DNA from: Erythrobacter sp.
GTDB taxonomy: Bacteria; Pseudomonadota; Alphaproteobacteria; Sphingomonadales; Sphingomonadaceae
NCBI GenBank assembly: GCA_029937545.1
Contig: JAPYPR010000001.1
Location: 77,730-141,729 of the forward strand
DNA: 64,000 nt
Reading direction: 5' to 3'
In this document: piece after piece, positions 48,373 to 56,904 of the stretch
Numbering within the stretch: position 1 is the stretch's first letter
How the letters are laid out: each line of letters starts with the position of its first letter
The notes under the pieces: model-generated
What the model saw: the letters and a program-made list of their open reading frames with translations, nothing else
Databases searched by the model: none
Told to the model about the DNA's origin: nothing
Made by a program: the position numbers and the translations under genes

Positions 48373-49053
48373 TTATTCGTCGCCGCCGCCCTGGCCGCCT
48401 TCACCCATGGCAAGGGCGTAAGCGCGCTGCGCTTCCGATTCGACCATGTAGGGGACCGGATTGACCGGCTTGCCGGCGATGCGGACTTCATAATGCAGGT
48501 GCGGCCCGGTCGAACGGCCGGTCGAACCGACGTAACCGATTAGCTGACCCTTCTTGACGCGCGTGCCCGAGGTCACGGCGATGTCCGACATATGAGCGAA
48601 GCGCGTCTGCAGGTCTGCGCCATGTTCGATCGAGACATACTTGCCGTAGCTGGAGAACCATTCGGCCTTGCTGACGTAGCCATCGGCAGTGGCGTAGATC
48701 GGCGTGCCGGCCGGCGCGGCGAGATCGACGCCGTTGTGCGAGCGACGGCCGCCGAGCACCGGATGGGTGCGCATGCCGTAATCGCTGGTCAGGCGGGTAT
48801 CGTCGAGCGGCATGCGGCTCGGCACGGAAACCACCGCCTGCGCCGGTGCGGGGCGATCCAGTTCTTCCCACTTGGCGAAAAGCTGCCGGAACTGCGCGTC
48901 GTCACCCTTTTCGGTGACGCCGGAAACCTTCGACATGTCGATGGCGCCAACTGCGGCGGCGGTGTTCGTTTCCCCGGCATGAGCCGGTGCGGCGGCGATC
49001 GTAACTCCTGCAGACATAATCGCCAGTGCAAGCGTGGTGCGCTTGTTTGCCAT
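48373..49053 (-). CDS. M23 family metallopeptidase (LytM-like)
   Basis: A 226-aa secreted murein hydrolase. An N-terminal signal peptide (TTLALAIMSAGVTIAAAPAHA) precedes a short linker and the M23 domain: MRTHPVLGGRRSHNGVDLAAPAGTPIYA gives the first His/Asp zinc ligands and GPHLHYEVRIAGKPVNPVPYM the HxH. It is likely to cut peptide cross-links in the periplasm. The ATG at 49053 was used; the track ORF adds 14 residues upstream. A strong terminator follows. Confidence 0.93.
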   Translation of the reverse strand: MANKRTTLALAIMSAGVTIAAAPAHAGETNTAAAVGAIDMSKVSGVTEKGDDAQFRQLFAKWEELDRPAPAQAVVSVPSRMPLDDTRLTSDYGMRTHPVLGGRRSHNGVDLAAPAGTPIYATADGYVSKAEWFSSYGKYVSIEHGADLQTRFAHMSDIAVTSGTRVKKGQLIGYVGSTGRSTGPHLHYEVRIAGKPVNPVPYMVESEAQRAYALAMGEGGQGGGDE

Positions 49054-49129
49054 TGCTAAACCCGTCCGACGCCTCGGGGCGCCTTTTCCCTGCAATCGTC
49101 ACGCCGTCCCTGACGTTCGATCGCTTTTT

Positions 49130-50002
49130 TCAGTCCTTGCCGGAACCCCCCGGCGTCTCGTGAGTATTGGGTAACGGCGAAGAAGTTAACGAGGCAATAG
49201 GCCCGTAGAACTCCAGCGGCAGGCCGCCTGCCAAACGCGCCGAGTTGTTGAATGGCGGCTTCAGACCCCCCGAAAAGTGAATTCGGACAAGATTTTGCCA
49301 CGTTTCGCGCGGGATTTCGTCGCGCCTGGCGCACAGCTCGTGGAAGTGCCTTGACCCGATGCCCACGTGGCGAATCTCGTCGTCAAGGATTCGCTCGAGA
49401 ATTTCGGCACCGTTTTCATCGCCCTGCGCGCGTACGCGCTCCAGCGTGGCGGGCGTTACGTCGAGGCCGCGGGCCTCCAGCACCATCGGCACGATCGCGA
49501 GGCGCGCGGCCACGTCATGCGCCGTATCCTGCGCTGCGGTCCATAGGCCATCGTGTGCGGGCAGCGCGCCATAGGCCGCGCCGAGCGTTTCCAGCTTTCG
49601 CGCCAGCAGGGCAAAGTGCATCGCCTCATCGGCTGCAACCGAGAGGAAGTCCGACACGAAACCCTTGCCCATCGATTTTCCGAAGCGCCCCGCCATGTCG
49701 AGCGCGAGGTCGATGGCGACGAATTCGATATGCGCAAGCGAATGCCACAGCGCGATACGGTTACGCTGCGAGCCCATCTTGCCGCGCTTGGGCATGTCGC
49801 GCGGCGGAAGGAGTTCGAGGCTCTCCGGCCAGGCGGGTCGGGCGGGCATGGCGACGTCGAAGGCGAAATCGAGCCGGCCCAGACGCCAGTCGCGCGCGAC
49901 CTGCCGCGCGGCAAAGACCTTCGCCGTCGGTTCGGGCGTCAGCAGAGCCGCACGGATCGCGGCGGCCACGCTTCGACGCGGTGACGTCACCGTCCTTGCC
50001 AT
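49130..50002 (-). CDS. DUF455 ferritin-like protein
   Basis: A 290-aa helical protein of the DUF455 family. Metal-binding-like residues appear in HSLAHIEFVAIDLALD, DEAMHFALLARKLE and LDDEIRHVGIGSRHF, the di-iron ferritin-like pattern. Some homologues have been linked to tRNA or RNA metabolism or stress, but function here is unassigned. Its ATG overlaps the bcp stop (TGATG), so glnE-bcp-DUF455 is a coupled operon. The track ORF is extended upstream into bcp and was trimmed. Confidence 0.85.
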   Translation of the reverse strand: MARTVTSPRRSVAAAIRAALLTPEPTAKVFAARQVARDWRLGRLDFAFDVAMPARPAWPESLELLPPRDMPKRGKMGSQRNRIALWHSLAHIEFVAIDLALDMAGRFGKSMGKGFVSDFLSVAADEAMHFALLARKLETLGAAYGALPAHDGLWTAAQDTAHDVAARLAIVPMVLEARGLDVTPATLERVRAQGDENGAEILERILDDEIRHVGIGSRHFHELCARRDEIPRETWQNLVRIHFSGGLKPPFNNSARLAGGLPLEFYGPIASLTSSPLPNTHETPGGSGKD

Positions 50003-50475
50003 CACAGGGAGCGCGCGGCCTCCAGCACCTCCTCGGCGTGGCCCTTGACCTTCACCTTCGGCCAGCTGCGGGCAATCCTGCCGTCCTCGCCCAGCAGATA
50101 AGTCGAGCGGACCATGCCCATGAAGGTCTTCCCGTACATTTTCTTCTCCGTCCATACGCCGAGCGCGTCGGACAAGCCGCCCTCTTCCGCATCGGTCGCG
50201 AGATCGACCTCGAGGTCATGCTTGGCGATGAAGTTCTGGTGTTTCTTCGGCGAATCCTTGCTGACACCGAGCAGGGCGACCCCCGCCTTGTCGAACTCGG
50301 GCTTGAGCGCAGTGAAGTCCTTCGCTTCGGTCGTGCAGCCGGGGGTGTTGTCCTTAGGGTAGAAGAAGATCACCGCCTTCTTCCCCTTGAAGTCGGACGG
50401 TCGCACCGTGCCGCCATCGGGGGTTTCCATCGCGATATCGGGCAGCGGATCGCCTTCGCCGGGGGTATTGCTCAT
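50002..50475 (-). CDS. bcp: Thioredoxin-dependent thiol peroxidase (Bcp/PrxQ)
   Basis: Reduces hydroperoxides in the cytosol. The 157-aa peroxiredoxin has FYPKDNTPGCTTEAKDF, with the peroxidatic Cys of the TPxC-type motif. A second Cys in the typical position of atypical 2-Cys PrxQ (five residues later) is absent, so resolution must use another thiol. The C-terminal RSTYLLGEDGRIARSWPKVK is family-typical. Its ATG overlaps the glnE stop (ATGA). Confidence 0.95.
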   Translation of the reverse strand: MSNTPGEGDPLPDIAMETPDGGTVRPSDFKGKKAVIFFYPKDNTPGCTTEAKDFTALKPEFDKAGVALLGVSKDSPKKHQNFIAKHDLEVDLATDAEEGGLSDALGVWTEKKMYGKTFMGMVRSTYLLGEDGRIARSWPKVKVKGHAEEVLEAARSL

Positions 50476-53153
50476 TCATCCATCTCCAGTGGTTCACCGA
50501 ATATCTCGCCCCATGCCGCCGCGACGTCACGCCGTGCCTGCGCGAAGCGATCGGTGAGGCAATCGTAATCCTCGCACCCGCTCTGCCGCGCCAGGATTGC
50601 CGCCGCGGCATCGTTGGGGCGCGAAAGGTCGGGTGCCAGCAGGCGCGTACCGACGAGCAGGCGGGTCATCAAGTCATGCGCCGGAGCGATTGTCTCTGGC
50701 AGCAGCCCCTCGGTGGCCAGTGCGGCAATGGCATCGCCGAGACGCGGCGTCAGCGCGCTGCGGTGCTTGAGCTGGAGAAAGTGCACCAGGAACTCGATGT
50801 CCACCAGGCCGCCGCGCAACAGCTTGGCGTCGAGCGGCCCGCGCGCCTGCTTGTGCAGCGCCATCTCGCCGCGCATTTTCAGGATGTCCTTGCGCAGCTG
50901 CTCCGCGTCCCGCGCCATCTCGAGGATCGACGTCACGACGGACTGCACCTGATTGCGCGCCTTCTCGCTGCCCACCAAGACCCGCGCACGCTCCAGCGCC
51001 ATGTGCTCCCAGGTCCACGCATCCTCGCGCTGGTAGCGGTCGAAACTTTCGACGCCGACGGCAAGCGGCCCCTGCGCACCTTGCGGCCTCAGGCGCGTGT
51101 CGACTTCATACAGCGCGCCTTGCGCTGTCGGGACGCTGAGGGCGGCAGTCACCCTCTGGGCGAGTCGATTGAAATAAAGCGTGGCGCCGAGCGGGCGCTC
51201 GCCATCGGATTCGGCATCGTGCGAACCGGTGAAGAGATAGATGATGTCGAGGTCGGAGGCATGGGTCAGCAGGCCACCGCCCAAGCGGCCCAGCCCGACG
51301 ATGACGAGCTCACTGCTTGCGATCCGCCCATGCTTGGCGGCAAATTCGTCCTCCGCCGCTGCCACCGCGACCTGCAGAGCCGCCTCCGCCGTTCGCGAGA
51401 GCGCTTCGGCCACGGCAATCGGATCGCGCGCGCCCTCGATCAGCTGAACACCGAGCCCGAACCGCGCTTCGCCGGTAACGATACGGATGCGATCGAGCCG
51501 GTCCTCGTAATCGTCCCCCCGCTCGCGCTGCGCCATCGCCTCCGCAAGCGCCGCCACATCGCCGGGCAGGTCGAGCGCAGTGCGATCGATAAGCGCGTCG
51601 AGCAGGTCCGGCCGCCGCGACAATTCATCGGCCAGCGGCGGGGCGAGCGTCAGGCATTTCGCCAGCAGGTCGAACAGTCCGGGGCGTGCTTCCAGCAGGC
51701 GGAACAGGTTGATCGCGCTCGGCAGTCGGCCCAGCAGGGTTTCCCACCGCGCCAGGGTCCGCTCCGGATCGGCCGACGCCGCGACGGACTGGAGCAGGTC
51801 CGGCCGGATCGCATCGAAGGCCGCCAGTGCCGCCGGACTGCGGAGGGGCGGATAGCGCCCGTCGCTCCACCCGGCGACACGCGCGACAATCCCCTGCGGC
51901 ACCGGAGCTACCGCATTGTCGGTGCCCGCCACGTGCAACGCATGGCCGGGAACCGACACGCGATCCTCGTCAAGCAGGGCATCGAACCGCTCGCCCACCG
52001 GCGCCGTGACGTCATCCAGCAGCGCAACCAGCGCTGCGCCGTCATCCAGCCCGTGCAGCCGCGCGACATTGTCCAGCGCCTCGCCGGAGGGCAGCGAGTG
52101 CGTCTGCTGGTCCTGCACCATCTGCAGCCGGTGCTCGATCGTGCGCAGCGAATCGTAGCTCTCGCCCAGCACAAGCGCATCTTCTTCCGCTATTCGCCCG
52201 CTTGCCGCCAGCGCGTCGAGCGCCGCGCGCGTTCCCCGCACTCGCAGGGAGGGATCGCGCCCGCCATGGATCAGCTGATGGGTCTGGGCGAAGAACTCGA
52301 TCTCGCGAATGCCACCCCGCCCGAGCTTCAGATTGTAGCCCGGTCCCGGCTGTTGCGGCCCGCTCTGCTGCTCCCGGATGCGGTGCGTCAGGCGGCGGAT
52401 TTCGTCGATCGCACCGAAGTCGAGGCTGCGCCGCCAGACGAAAGGGCGGATATGGTCGAGGAAGGCCTCGCCCGCCGCAATATCTCCCGCACAGGCGCGC
52501 GCGCGAATGAACGCCGCCCGCTCCCACGCCAGCGCGGAGCTCTCGTAATGCGCCGTGGCGGCATTCAGCGGCAAAGCAAGTGGGCTGACCTCGGACTGGG
52601 GGCGCAGCCGCAGGTCCACGCGGAAGACATAGCCATCCGATGTCACTTCGGAGAGCAGGCGGACCACTTCGCGGGCATAACGCTGCGCTGCCTCTCCCGG
52701 CTCGTCGCGCTCGCGGCGGGGCAGGGTTTCGGGGTCGAACAGCAGGATCGGATCGATGTCGGAGGAATAATTGAGTTCGCCCGCGCCATGCTTGCCCAGC
52801 GCCAGGCCGAGCATGCCTTCGTTGCGGGCATCCTCCACCCGCCGCACGATCGCGGCGGCGATGGCGGCATGCAGCGCCCGGTCGGCGAAAGTCGACAGCT
52901 CCCGCATGACCTTGCCGAGGTCGAACGCGCCGGCGAGATCGCCCGCCGCCAGCACCAGCGCGAGGCCGAGGCGTTCGCTGCGCAGCGCCGCCGCGACGTC
53001 ACCTGCACGTGATCTCTTTGCGGCCAGTAGTGCATCCTCGCCGCGCCCCTGCTCCAGCATCGCCGCCAGGTCTTCGCGCTTCTCCAGCGCGCGCGAGAGA
53101 AACGGCGCATGTGCGCGCGCGCGATCGAGGGCGGAGGTCCAGTCGGCAGCCAT
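50472..53153 (-). CDS. glnE: Bifunctional glutamine synthetase adenylyltransferase/deadenylyltransferase
   Basis: Modifies glutamine synthetase in response to PII state. The 893-aa protein has two nucleotidyltransferase domains: GAGELNYSSDIDPILLFD near residue 125 (deadenylylation) and LGRLGGGLLTHASDLDIIYLF near residue 627 (adenylylation), each followed by a helical regulator region. The start at 53153 (MAADWTSALDRARAHAPFLS) fits the family; the track ORF extends into the divergent M28 gene. With gltBD 25 kb away it covers nitrogen assimilation. Confidence 0.95.
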   Translation of the reverse strand: MAADWTSALDRARAHAPFLSRALEKREDLAAMLEQGRGEDALLAAKRSRAGDVAAALRSERLGLALVLAAGDLAGAFDLGKVMRELSTFADRALHAAIAAAIVRRVEDARNEGMLGLALGKHGAGELNYSSDIDPILLFDPETLPRRERDEPGEAAQRYAREVVRLLSEVTSDGYVFRVDLRLRPQSEVSPLALPLNAATAHYESSALAWERAAFIRARACAGDIAAGEAFLDHIRPFVWRRSLDFGAIDEIRRLTHRIREQQSGPQQPGPGYNLKLGRGGIREIEFFAQTHQLIHGGRDPSLRVRGTRAALDALAASGRIAEEDALVLGESYDSLRTIEHRLQMVQDQQTHSLPSGEALDNVARLHGLDDGAALVALLDDVTAPVGERFDALLDEDRVSVPGHALHVAGTDNAVAPVPQGIVARVAGWSDGRYPPLRSPAALAAFDAIRPDLLQSVAASADPERTLARWETLLGRLPSAINLFRLLEARPGLFDLLAKCLTLAPPLADELSRRPDLLDALIDRTALDLPGDVAALAEAMAQRERGDDYEDRLDRIRIVTGEARFGLGVQLIEGARDPIAVAEALSRTAEAALQVAVAAAEDEFAAKHGRIASSELVIVGLGRLGGGLLTHASDLDIIYLFTGSHDAESDGERPLGATLYFNRLAQRVTAALSVPTAQGALYEVDTRLRPQGAQGPLAVGVESFDRYQREDAWTWEHMALERARVLVGSEKARNQVQSVVTSILEMARDAEQLRKDILKMRGEMALHKQARGPLDAKLLRGGLVDIEFLVHFLQLKHRSALTPRLGDAIAALATEGLLPETIAPAHDLMTRLLVGTRLLAPDLSRPNDAAAAILARQSGCEDYDCLTDRFAQARRDVAAAWGEIFGEPLEMDE

Positions 53154-53259
53154 CACCGCTTCCCTGCCGCCGTCGCGCTTCACGCGCAAGCTTGCCCTCG
53201 CGCCGCCATGCTGCAAGAAGTGCGGTCGACGACGGGACACGAGAGAGAGGTTCGCCACG

Positions 53260-54963
53260 ATGAAACGCCTGACCCTTGCCGCCACGACAGCTCTGCTGCT
53301 GTCCGCCTGCACGACCATGGAGCCGGCTGGCGACATGAGCGCCGCCCCGACCGGCATCGACGTGCCGCAGGTCGCCGAAGGCACATTGTCCGAGCAGACG
53401 ATGAAGACCGTGACGGAGCGCCTTTCTTCCGACGAGTTCGAGGGCCGCGCGCCGGGCACGGCGGGCGAGGAGAAAACCGTCGCCTATCTGATCGAGCAAT
53501 TCACGCGCGCAGGCCTGACGCCGGGCAACAACGGCAGCTGGGTGCAGAACGTGCCGCTGGTGGAAATCACCGGCAAGGACTTCGCCCCGCTCACCATCGC
53601 GGGCGGCACTGGCGGACCGATGAGCCTCGACTTCGGCGACGACTGGGTCGGCGTTTCCTACCGCGAGGATGCGGCGACCTCGCTCGAAAATAGCGAACTG
53701 GTGTTCGTCGGCTACGGCATCAATGCGCCCGAGAAGGGCTGGAACGATTATGCCGGGCTCGACATGCGCGGCAAGACCGCCGTCATCCTCGTCAACGATC
53801 CCGATTTCGGCGCGCAGACGCTGGAAGGGCCCTTCGGCGGCAAGGCGATGACCTATTACGGGCGCTGGACCTATAAATACGAAGAGGCCGGCCGACAGGG
53901 CGCGGCGGGCGCGATCATCATCCACGATACGGCGCCTGCCTCCTACGGCTGGAACGTCGTCGAAAGCAGCTGGAGCGGGCCGCAAGCCTATGCCGCGCGC
54001 GGTGCGAATGCGCCGATGATGACGAAGATGAACGGCTGGGTGCAGAAGAGTGTGGCCGAACGGATCATGCAGGCAGCGGGCCAGAACCTCGCCCAACTGT
54101 CCGCCGCGGCCAAGCAGAAAGGTTTCACGGCCGTGCCGCTCGGCCTGACTGCCTCGACCAGCTTTGCCAACGATATTCGCACTTTCCAGTCGCGCAACGT
54201 TATCGGCATGCTGCCGGGCAGCGAGCGGCCGGACGAATATGTCATGCACACGGCCCATTGGGACCACCTCGGCCGCTGCAAGCCTGCGCCCGACGGCGAC
54301 GACATCTGCAACGGCGCGGTCGACAATGCGACCGGCACGGCGGCGCTGGTCGCTCTGGCCGAAGCGCATGCCAAGACGGGCGCGGCGGATCGCAGCCTCG
54401 TCTTCCTTGCCGTGACGGCCGAGGAATCGGGCCTGCTGGGCGCGGATTATTACGCGGCCAATCCGGTCTTCCCGCTCGACCAGACGGTTGGCGGCATCAA
54501 TATGGACGCTTTCCAGGTTGCCGGGCCCGCCAGGGACGTGACCGTAGTCGGTCCGGGCAAGTCGGAACTCGACCTGTTCATGAACGCGGCGCTGGAGTCC
54601 GAAGGCCGGGTGGCGACGCCCAATCCGAAGCCGGAAGCGGGCTATTACTACCGCTCCGACCATTTCGCCTTCGCCAAGCGCGGCGTGCCGATGCTCTATA
54701 TCGACGGCGGCGAGGACCTGGTGGCAGGCGGCACGATCGCAGGGGCCGAGGTCGCGCGCGATTATACCGAAAACCGCTATCACGGGCCAAAAGACGAATA
54801 TGACCCGAACTGGGACTGGTCCGGCGTGATGAGCGACCTCGAACTATTCTACCGCATCGGGCGGATGCTCGCGGAAAGCGACAGCTGGCCCAACTGGAAT
54901 CCCGGCGACGAGTTCAAAGCCACGCGCGACGCCGATTGCGCGGACGGGCCTTGCGGGTCGTGA
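53260..54963 (+). CDS. M28 family secreted aminopeptidase lipoprotein
   Basis: A 567-aa zinc peptidase. The N-terminal signal has lipobox LSACTT. A protease-associated domain (DYAGLDMRGKTAVILVNDPD) precedes the M28 catalytic domain with HTAHWDHLG, GAVDNATGTAALVALA, EESGLLGADYY and SDHFAFAKRGVPML. Length is normal. The ATG at 53260 was chosen with GAGAGAGAGG before it; the track ORF starts inside glnE. It probably trims peptides at the cell surface. Confidence 0.93.
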   Translation: MKRLTLAATTALLLSACTTMEPAGDMSAAPTGIDVPQVAEGTLSEQTMKTVTERLSSDEFEGRAPGTAGEEKTVAYLIEQFTRAGLTPGNNGSWVQNVPLVEITGKDFAPLTIAGGTGGPMSLDFGDDWVGVSYREDAATSLENSELVFVGYGINAPEKGWNDYAGLDMRGKTAVILVNDPDFGAQTLEGPFGGKAMTYYGRWTYKYEEAGRQGAAGAIIIHDTAPASYGWNVVESSWSGPQAYAARGANAPMMTKMNGWVQKSVAERIMQAAGQNLAQLSAAAKQKGFTAVPLGLTASTSFANDIRTFQSRNVIGMLPGSERPDEYVMHTAHWDHLGRCKPAPDGDDICNGAVDNATGTAALVALAEAHAKTGAADRSLVFLAVTAEESGLLGADYYAANPVFPLDQTVGGINMDAFQVAGPARDVTVVGPGKSELDLFMNAALESEGRVATPNPKPEAGYYYRSDHFAFAKRGVPMLYIDGGEDLVAGGTIAGAEVARDYTENRYHGPKDEYDPNWDWSGVMSDLELFYRIGRMLAESDSWPNWNPGDEFKATRDADCADGPCGS

Positions 54964-54990
54964 CCGCCTCTCAAGCGAAAGAGCCGATCC

Positions 54991-55983
54991 ATGCCCTATA
55001 CCATGCCGCCCGAATGGGCGCCGCAGGACTGGCTGTGGATCGGCTTTCCGCACGATGCCGATGAATGGCCCGAAGTCCTGCCGCGTGCGCAGGAACAGAT
55101 GGCCGCATTCGCCAATGCAGTAGCCGAAAGCGGGCAGGAGGTTCGCCTGCTGGTCCGCGACGGGGCGAACGAGGCGCGGGGGCGGCAATTGGTCACCGGA
55201 TCGGTCAAGCTCGAGCGCCGCTCCTATGGCGATGTCTGGCTGCGCGATACCGGGCCGTTGGTGCTGGCCGACCACGAGGGCAAGCGCATGGCTCGGCGCT
55301 TCGGCTTCAACGGCTGGGGCGGCAAGTTCCTGATGGAGGGCGACCAGACCGTCGGCGCGGAACTGGCGGAGGACGCCGGCCTGCCGCTCGAGGTTTCGGA
55401 CTGGATCCTCGAGGGCGGCGCGATCGATGGCGATGGCGCAGGCCTCGTCGTGACGACCGAGCAATGCCTGCTCAACCCCAATCGCAATCCGCAACTCTCT
55501 CGCGAAGAAATCGAGGGCCGGCTACAGCGCGATCTCGGTTTCGAGCGCGTGCTTTGGCTCGGCGACGGGCTGGTCAACGATCATACCGATGGCCATGTCG
55601 ACAATCTCGCGCGCTTCGTCGGTCGCAACACGCTGTGCCTGCCGCGCGCGACCGGCAGCGACGATCCCAATGCCGCGATCTACGCCGACGCCAAGCGGCG
55701 CGCGCAGGATGCCGGGGTCGCGGTGGCCGAAATCCCCTCGCCCGGCCTCGTTACCAGCGGCAATCATGTCGAGCCCGCCAGCTACGTCAATTTCGCGATC
55801 ACCAGCCATCTGGTCGTCGTTCCGACCTTCGGCAGCCCGCATGACGAGGACGGGGTGGCGGCCATCGCCGAACTTTTCCCCGACCGCGCGACAGTCGGCC
55901 TGCCGGCCACTGCCGTGCTTGTCGGCGGCGGTGGATTCCATTGCGCCAGCCAGCAAATGCCCGCGGCGAGAGCCATCCTTTAA
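54991..55983 (+). CDS. aguA: Agmatine deiminase family protein
   Basis: Hydrolyses agmatine to N-carbamoylputrescine. The 330-aa peptidyl-arginine-deiminase-fold protein has DVWLRDTGPL, GFNGWGGKF, LEGGAID, DGLVNDHTDGHVDNLARF (catalytic His/Asp) and the C-terminal nucleophile in GGGGFHCASQQMP (about Cys318). Domain order and length match AguA. No putrescine-pathway neighbour is seen. It follows the M28 gene by 27 bp and may be co-transcribed. Confidence 0.94.
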   Translation: MPYTMPPEWAPQDWLWIGFPHDADEWPEVLPRAQEQMAAFANAVAESGQEVRLLVRDGANEARGRQLVTGSVKLERRSYGDVWLRDTGPLVLADHEGKRMARRFGFNGWGGKFLMEGDQTVGAELAEDAGLPLEVSDWILEGGAIDGDGAGLVVTTEQCLLNPNRNPQLSREEIEGRLQRDLGFERVLWLGDGLVNDHTDGHVDNLARFVGRNTLCLPRATGSDDPNAAIYADAKRRAQDAGVAVAEIPSPGLVTSGNHVEPASYVNFAITSHLVVVPTFGSPHDEDGVAAIAELFPDRATVGLPATAVLVGGGGFHCASQQMPAARAIL

Positions 55984-56017
55984 CGCTTCGTTAGGATTTG
56001 CCCGCGACAATGGCGGC

Positions 56018-56146
56018 ATGGCCAAGGCTATCGCTCTCGCCCGCTCGCATGTCGCGCCGATCTCGGCGATCGACATTGCGCGCGCGCTGATCGTGAGCGG
56101 ATGCGGCCTCGCACTGGTCCTCGCCGGGCCGGTCCTGCCGTTCTAA
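56018..56146 (+). CDS. Possible 42-aa hydrophobic small protein
   Basis: ATG at 56018 opens a 42-aa frame, MAKAIALARSHVAPISAIDI then a hydrophobic helix ARALIVSGCGLALVLAGPVLPF. It fills the gap between agmatine deiminase and the convergent TauE gene. The ribosome-binding site is poor (GACAATGGCGGC). It is too short for the ORF track. It may be real, but it could be chance. Confidence 0.3.
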   Translation: MAKAIALARSHVAPISAIDIARALIVSGCGLALVLAGPVLPF

Positions 56147-56150
56147 GATT

Positions 56151-56897
56151 TCAGACAAACGCCTTCCACAGCGCGGCGAGCGCCGCGGCGCCCAGCCCCA
56201 CGCCCACGCAGATGCGCCAGGTGCGGTCTTCGATCCGGCCCGAGACCCTGTTGCCGAGCCAGTTGCCCGTGAGCACGGCCGGGAACAGCAGCGCCGCAAG
56301 CAGCGCAAGCGCCCAGTCGAGCATGCCCAGCGCCGCGCCGCTTAACAGCCCGACAGACGACGCGCAGGTGAAGATCAGCAGCATGGAGGCCTTCGCCACC
56401 GCGCGCGGAATATCGCGCCCGACGTAATAGGGTACGACCGGTGGGCCGGGCATGCCGGCATATCCGGTCATCAACCCGCTCAATATCCCGACCCCGCCGG
56501 TTGTCGCCGGATGATGCTCCAGCGCCCCGCGCCGCGGCAGCAGGATGGCGACGAAGGCCGAAAGGGCGATGAAGGCGATGATCGCGCGGGCGATGTCCGG
56601 CGTGGTCGCGCCGAGCAGGAAGAGGCCCACCGGCGTCGTCACTGCAACCAGCCCGATGATCGCCCAGGCAGAACGCTCGGCGTCGCGCAGCAGGCGGCGG
56701 ATTTCCGACAGGCCGATGAAGACCGAGAGGAAGTTCGTCAGCAGCACTGCGTCCACCGGCGTCAGCGCCAGTGCGAGGATCGGCACGAGCAGGATCGCCA
56801 TGCCGAACCCCGTCAGCCCGCGTACGAAGGCCGAACCGAAAGCCGTAACCAGCGCGGCAAGAATAGCAGCGGTGCCGTAGCCCGCGAGCAGGTCCAT
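56151..56897 (-). CDS. TauE/SafE family membrane transporter
   Basis: A 248-aa inner-membrane protein with about eight hydrophobic segments. The family pattern is GSAFVRGLTGFGMAILLVPIL near the N-terminus and SGLMTGYAGMPGPPVVPYYVG in the middle. Members export sulfite, sulfoacetate or related anions; the substrate is not readable. It follows thrS by 7 bp on the same strand and is probably co-transcribed with it. Confidence 0.92.
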   Translation of the reverse strand: MDLLAGYGTAAILAALVTAFGSAFVRGLTGFGMAILLVPILALALTPVDAVLLTNFLSVFIGLSEIRRLLRDAERSAWAIIGLVAVTTPVGLFLLGATTPDIARAIIAFIALSAFVAILLPRRGALEHHPATTGGVGILSGLMTGYAGMPGPPVVPYYVGRDIPRAVAKASMLLIFTCASSVGLLSGAALGMLDWALALLAALLFPAVLTGNWLGNRVSGRIEDRTWRICVGVGLGAAALAALWKAFV

Positions 56898-56904
56898 GTG
56901 CGAC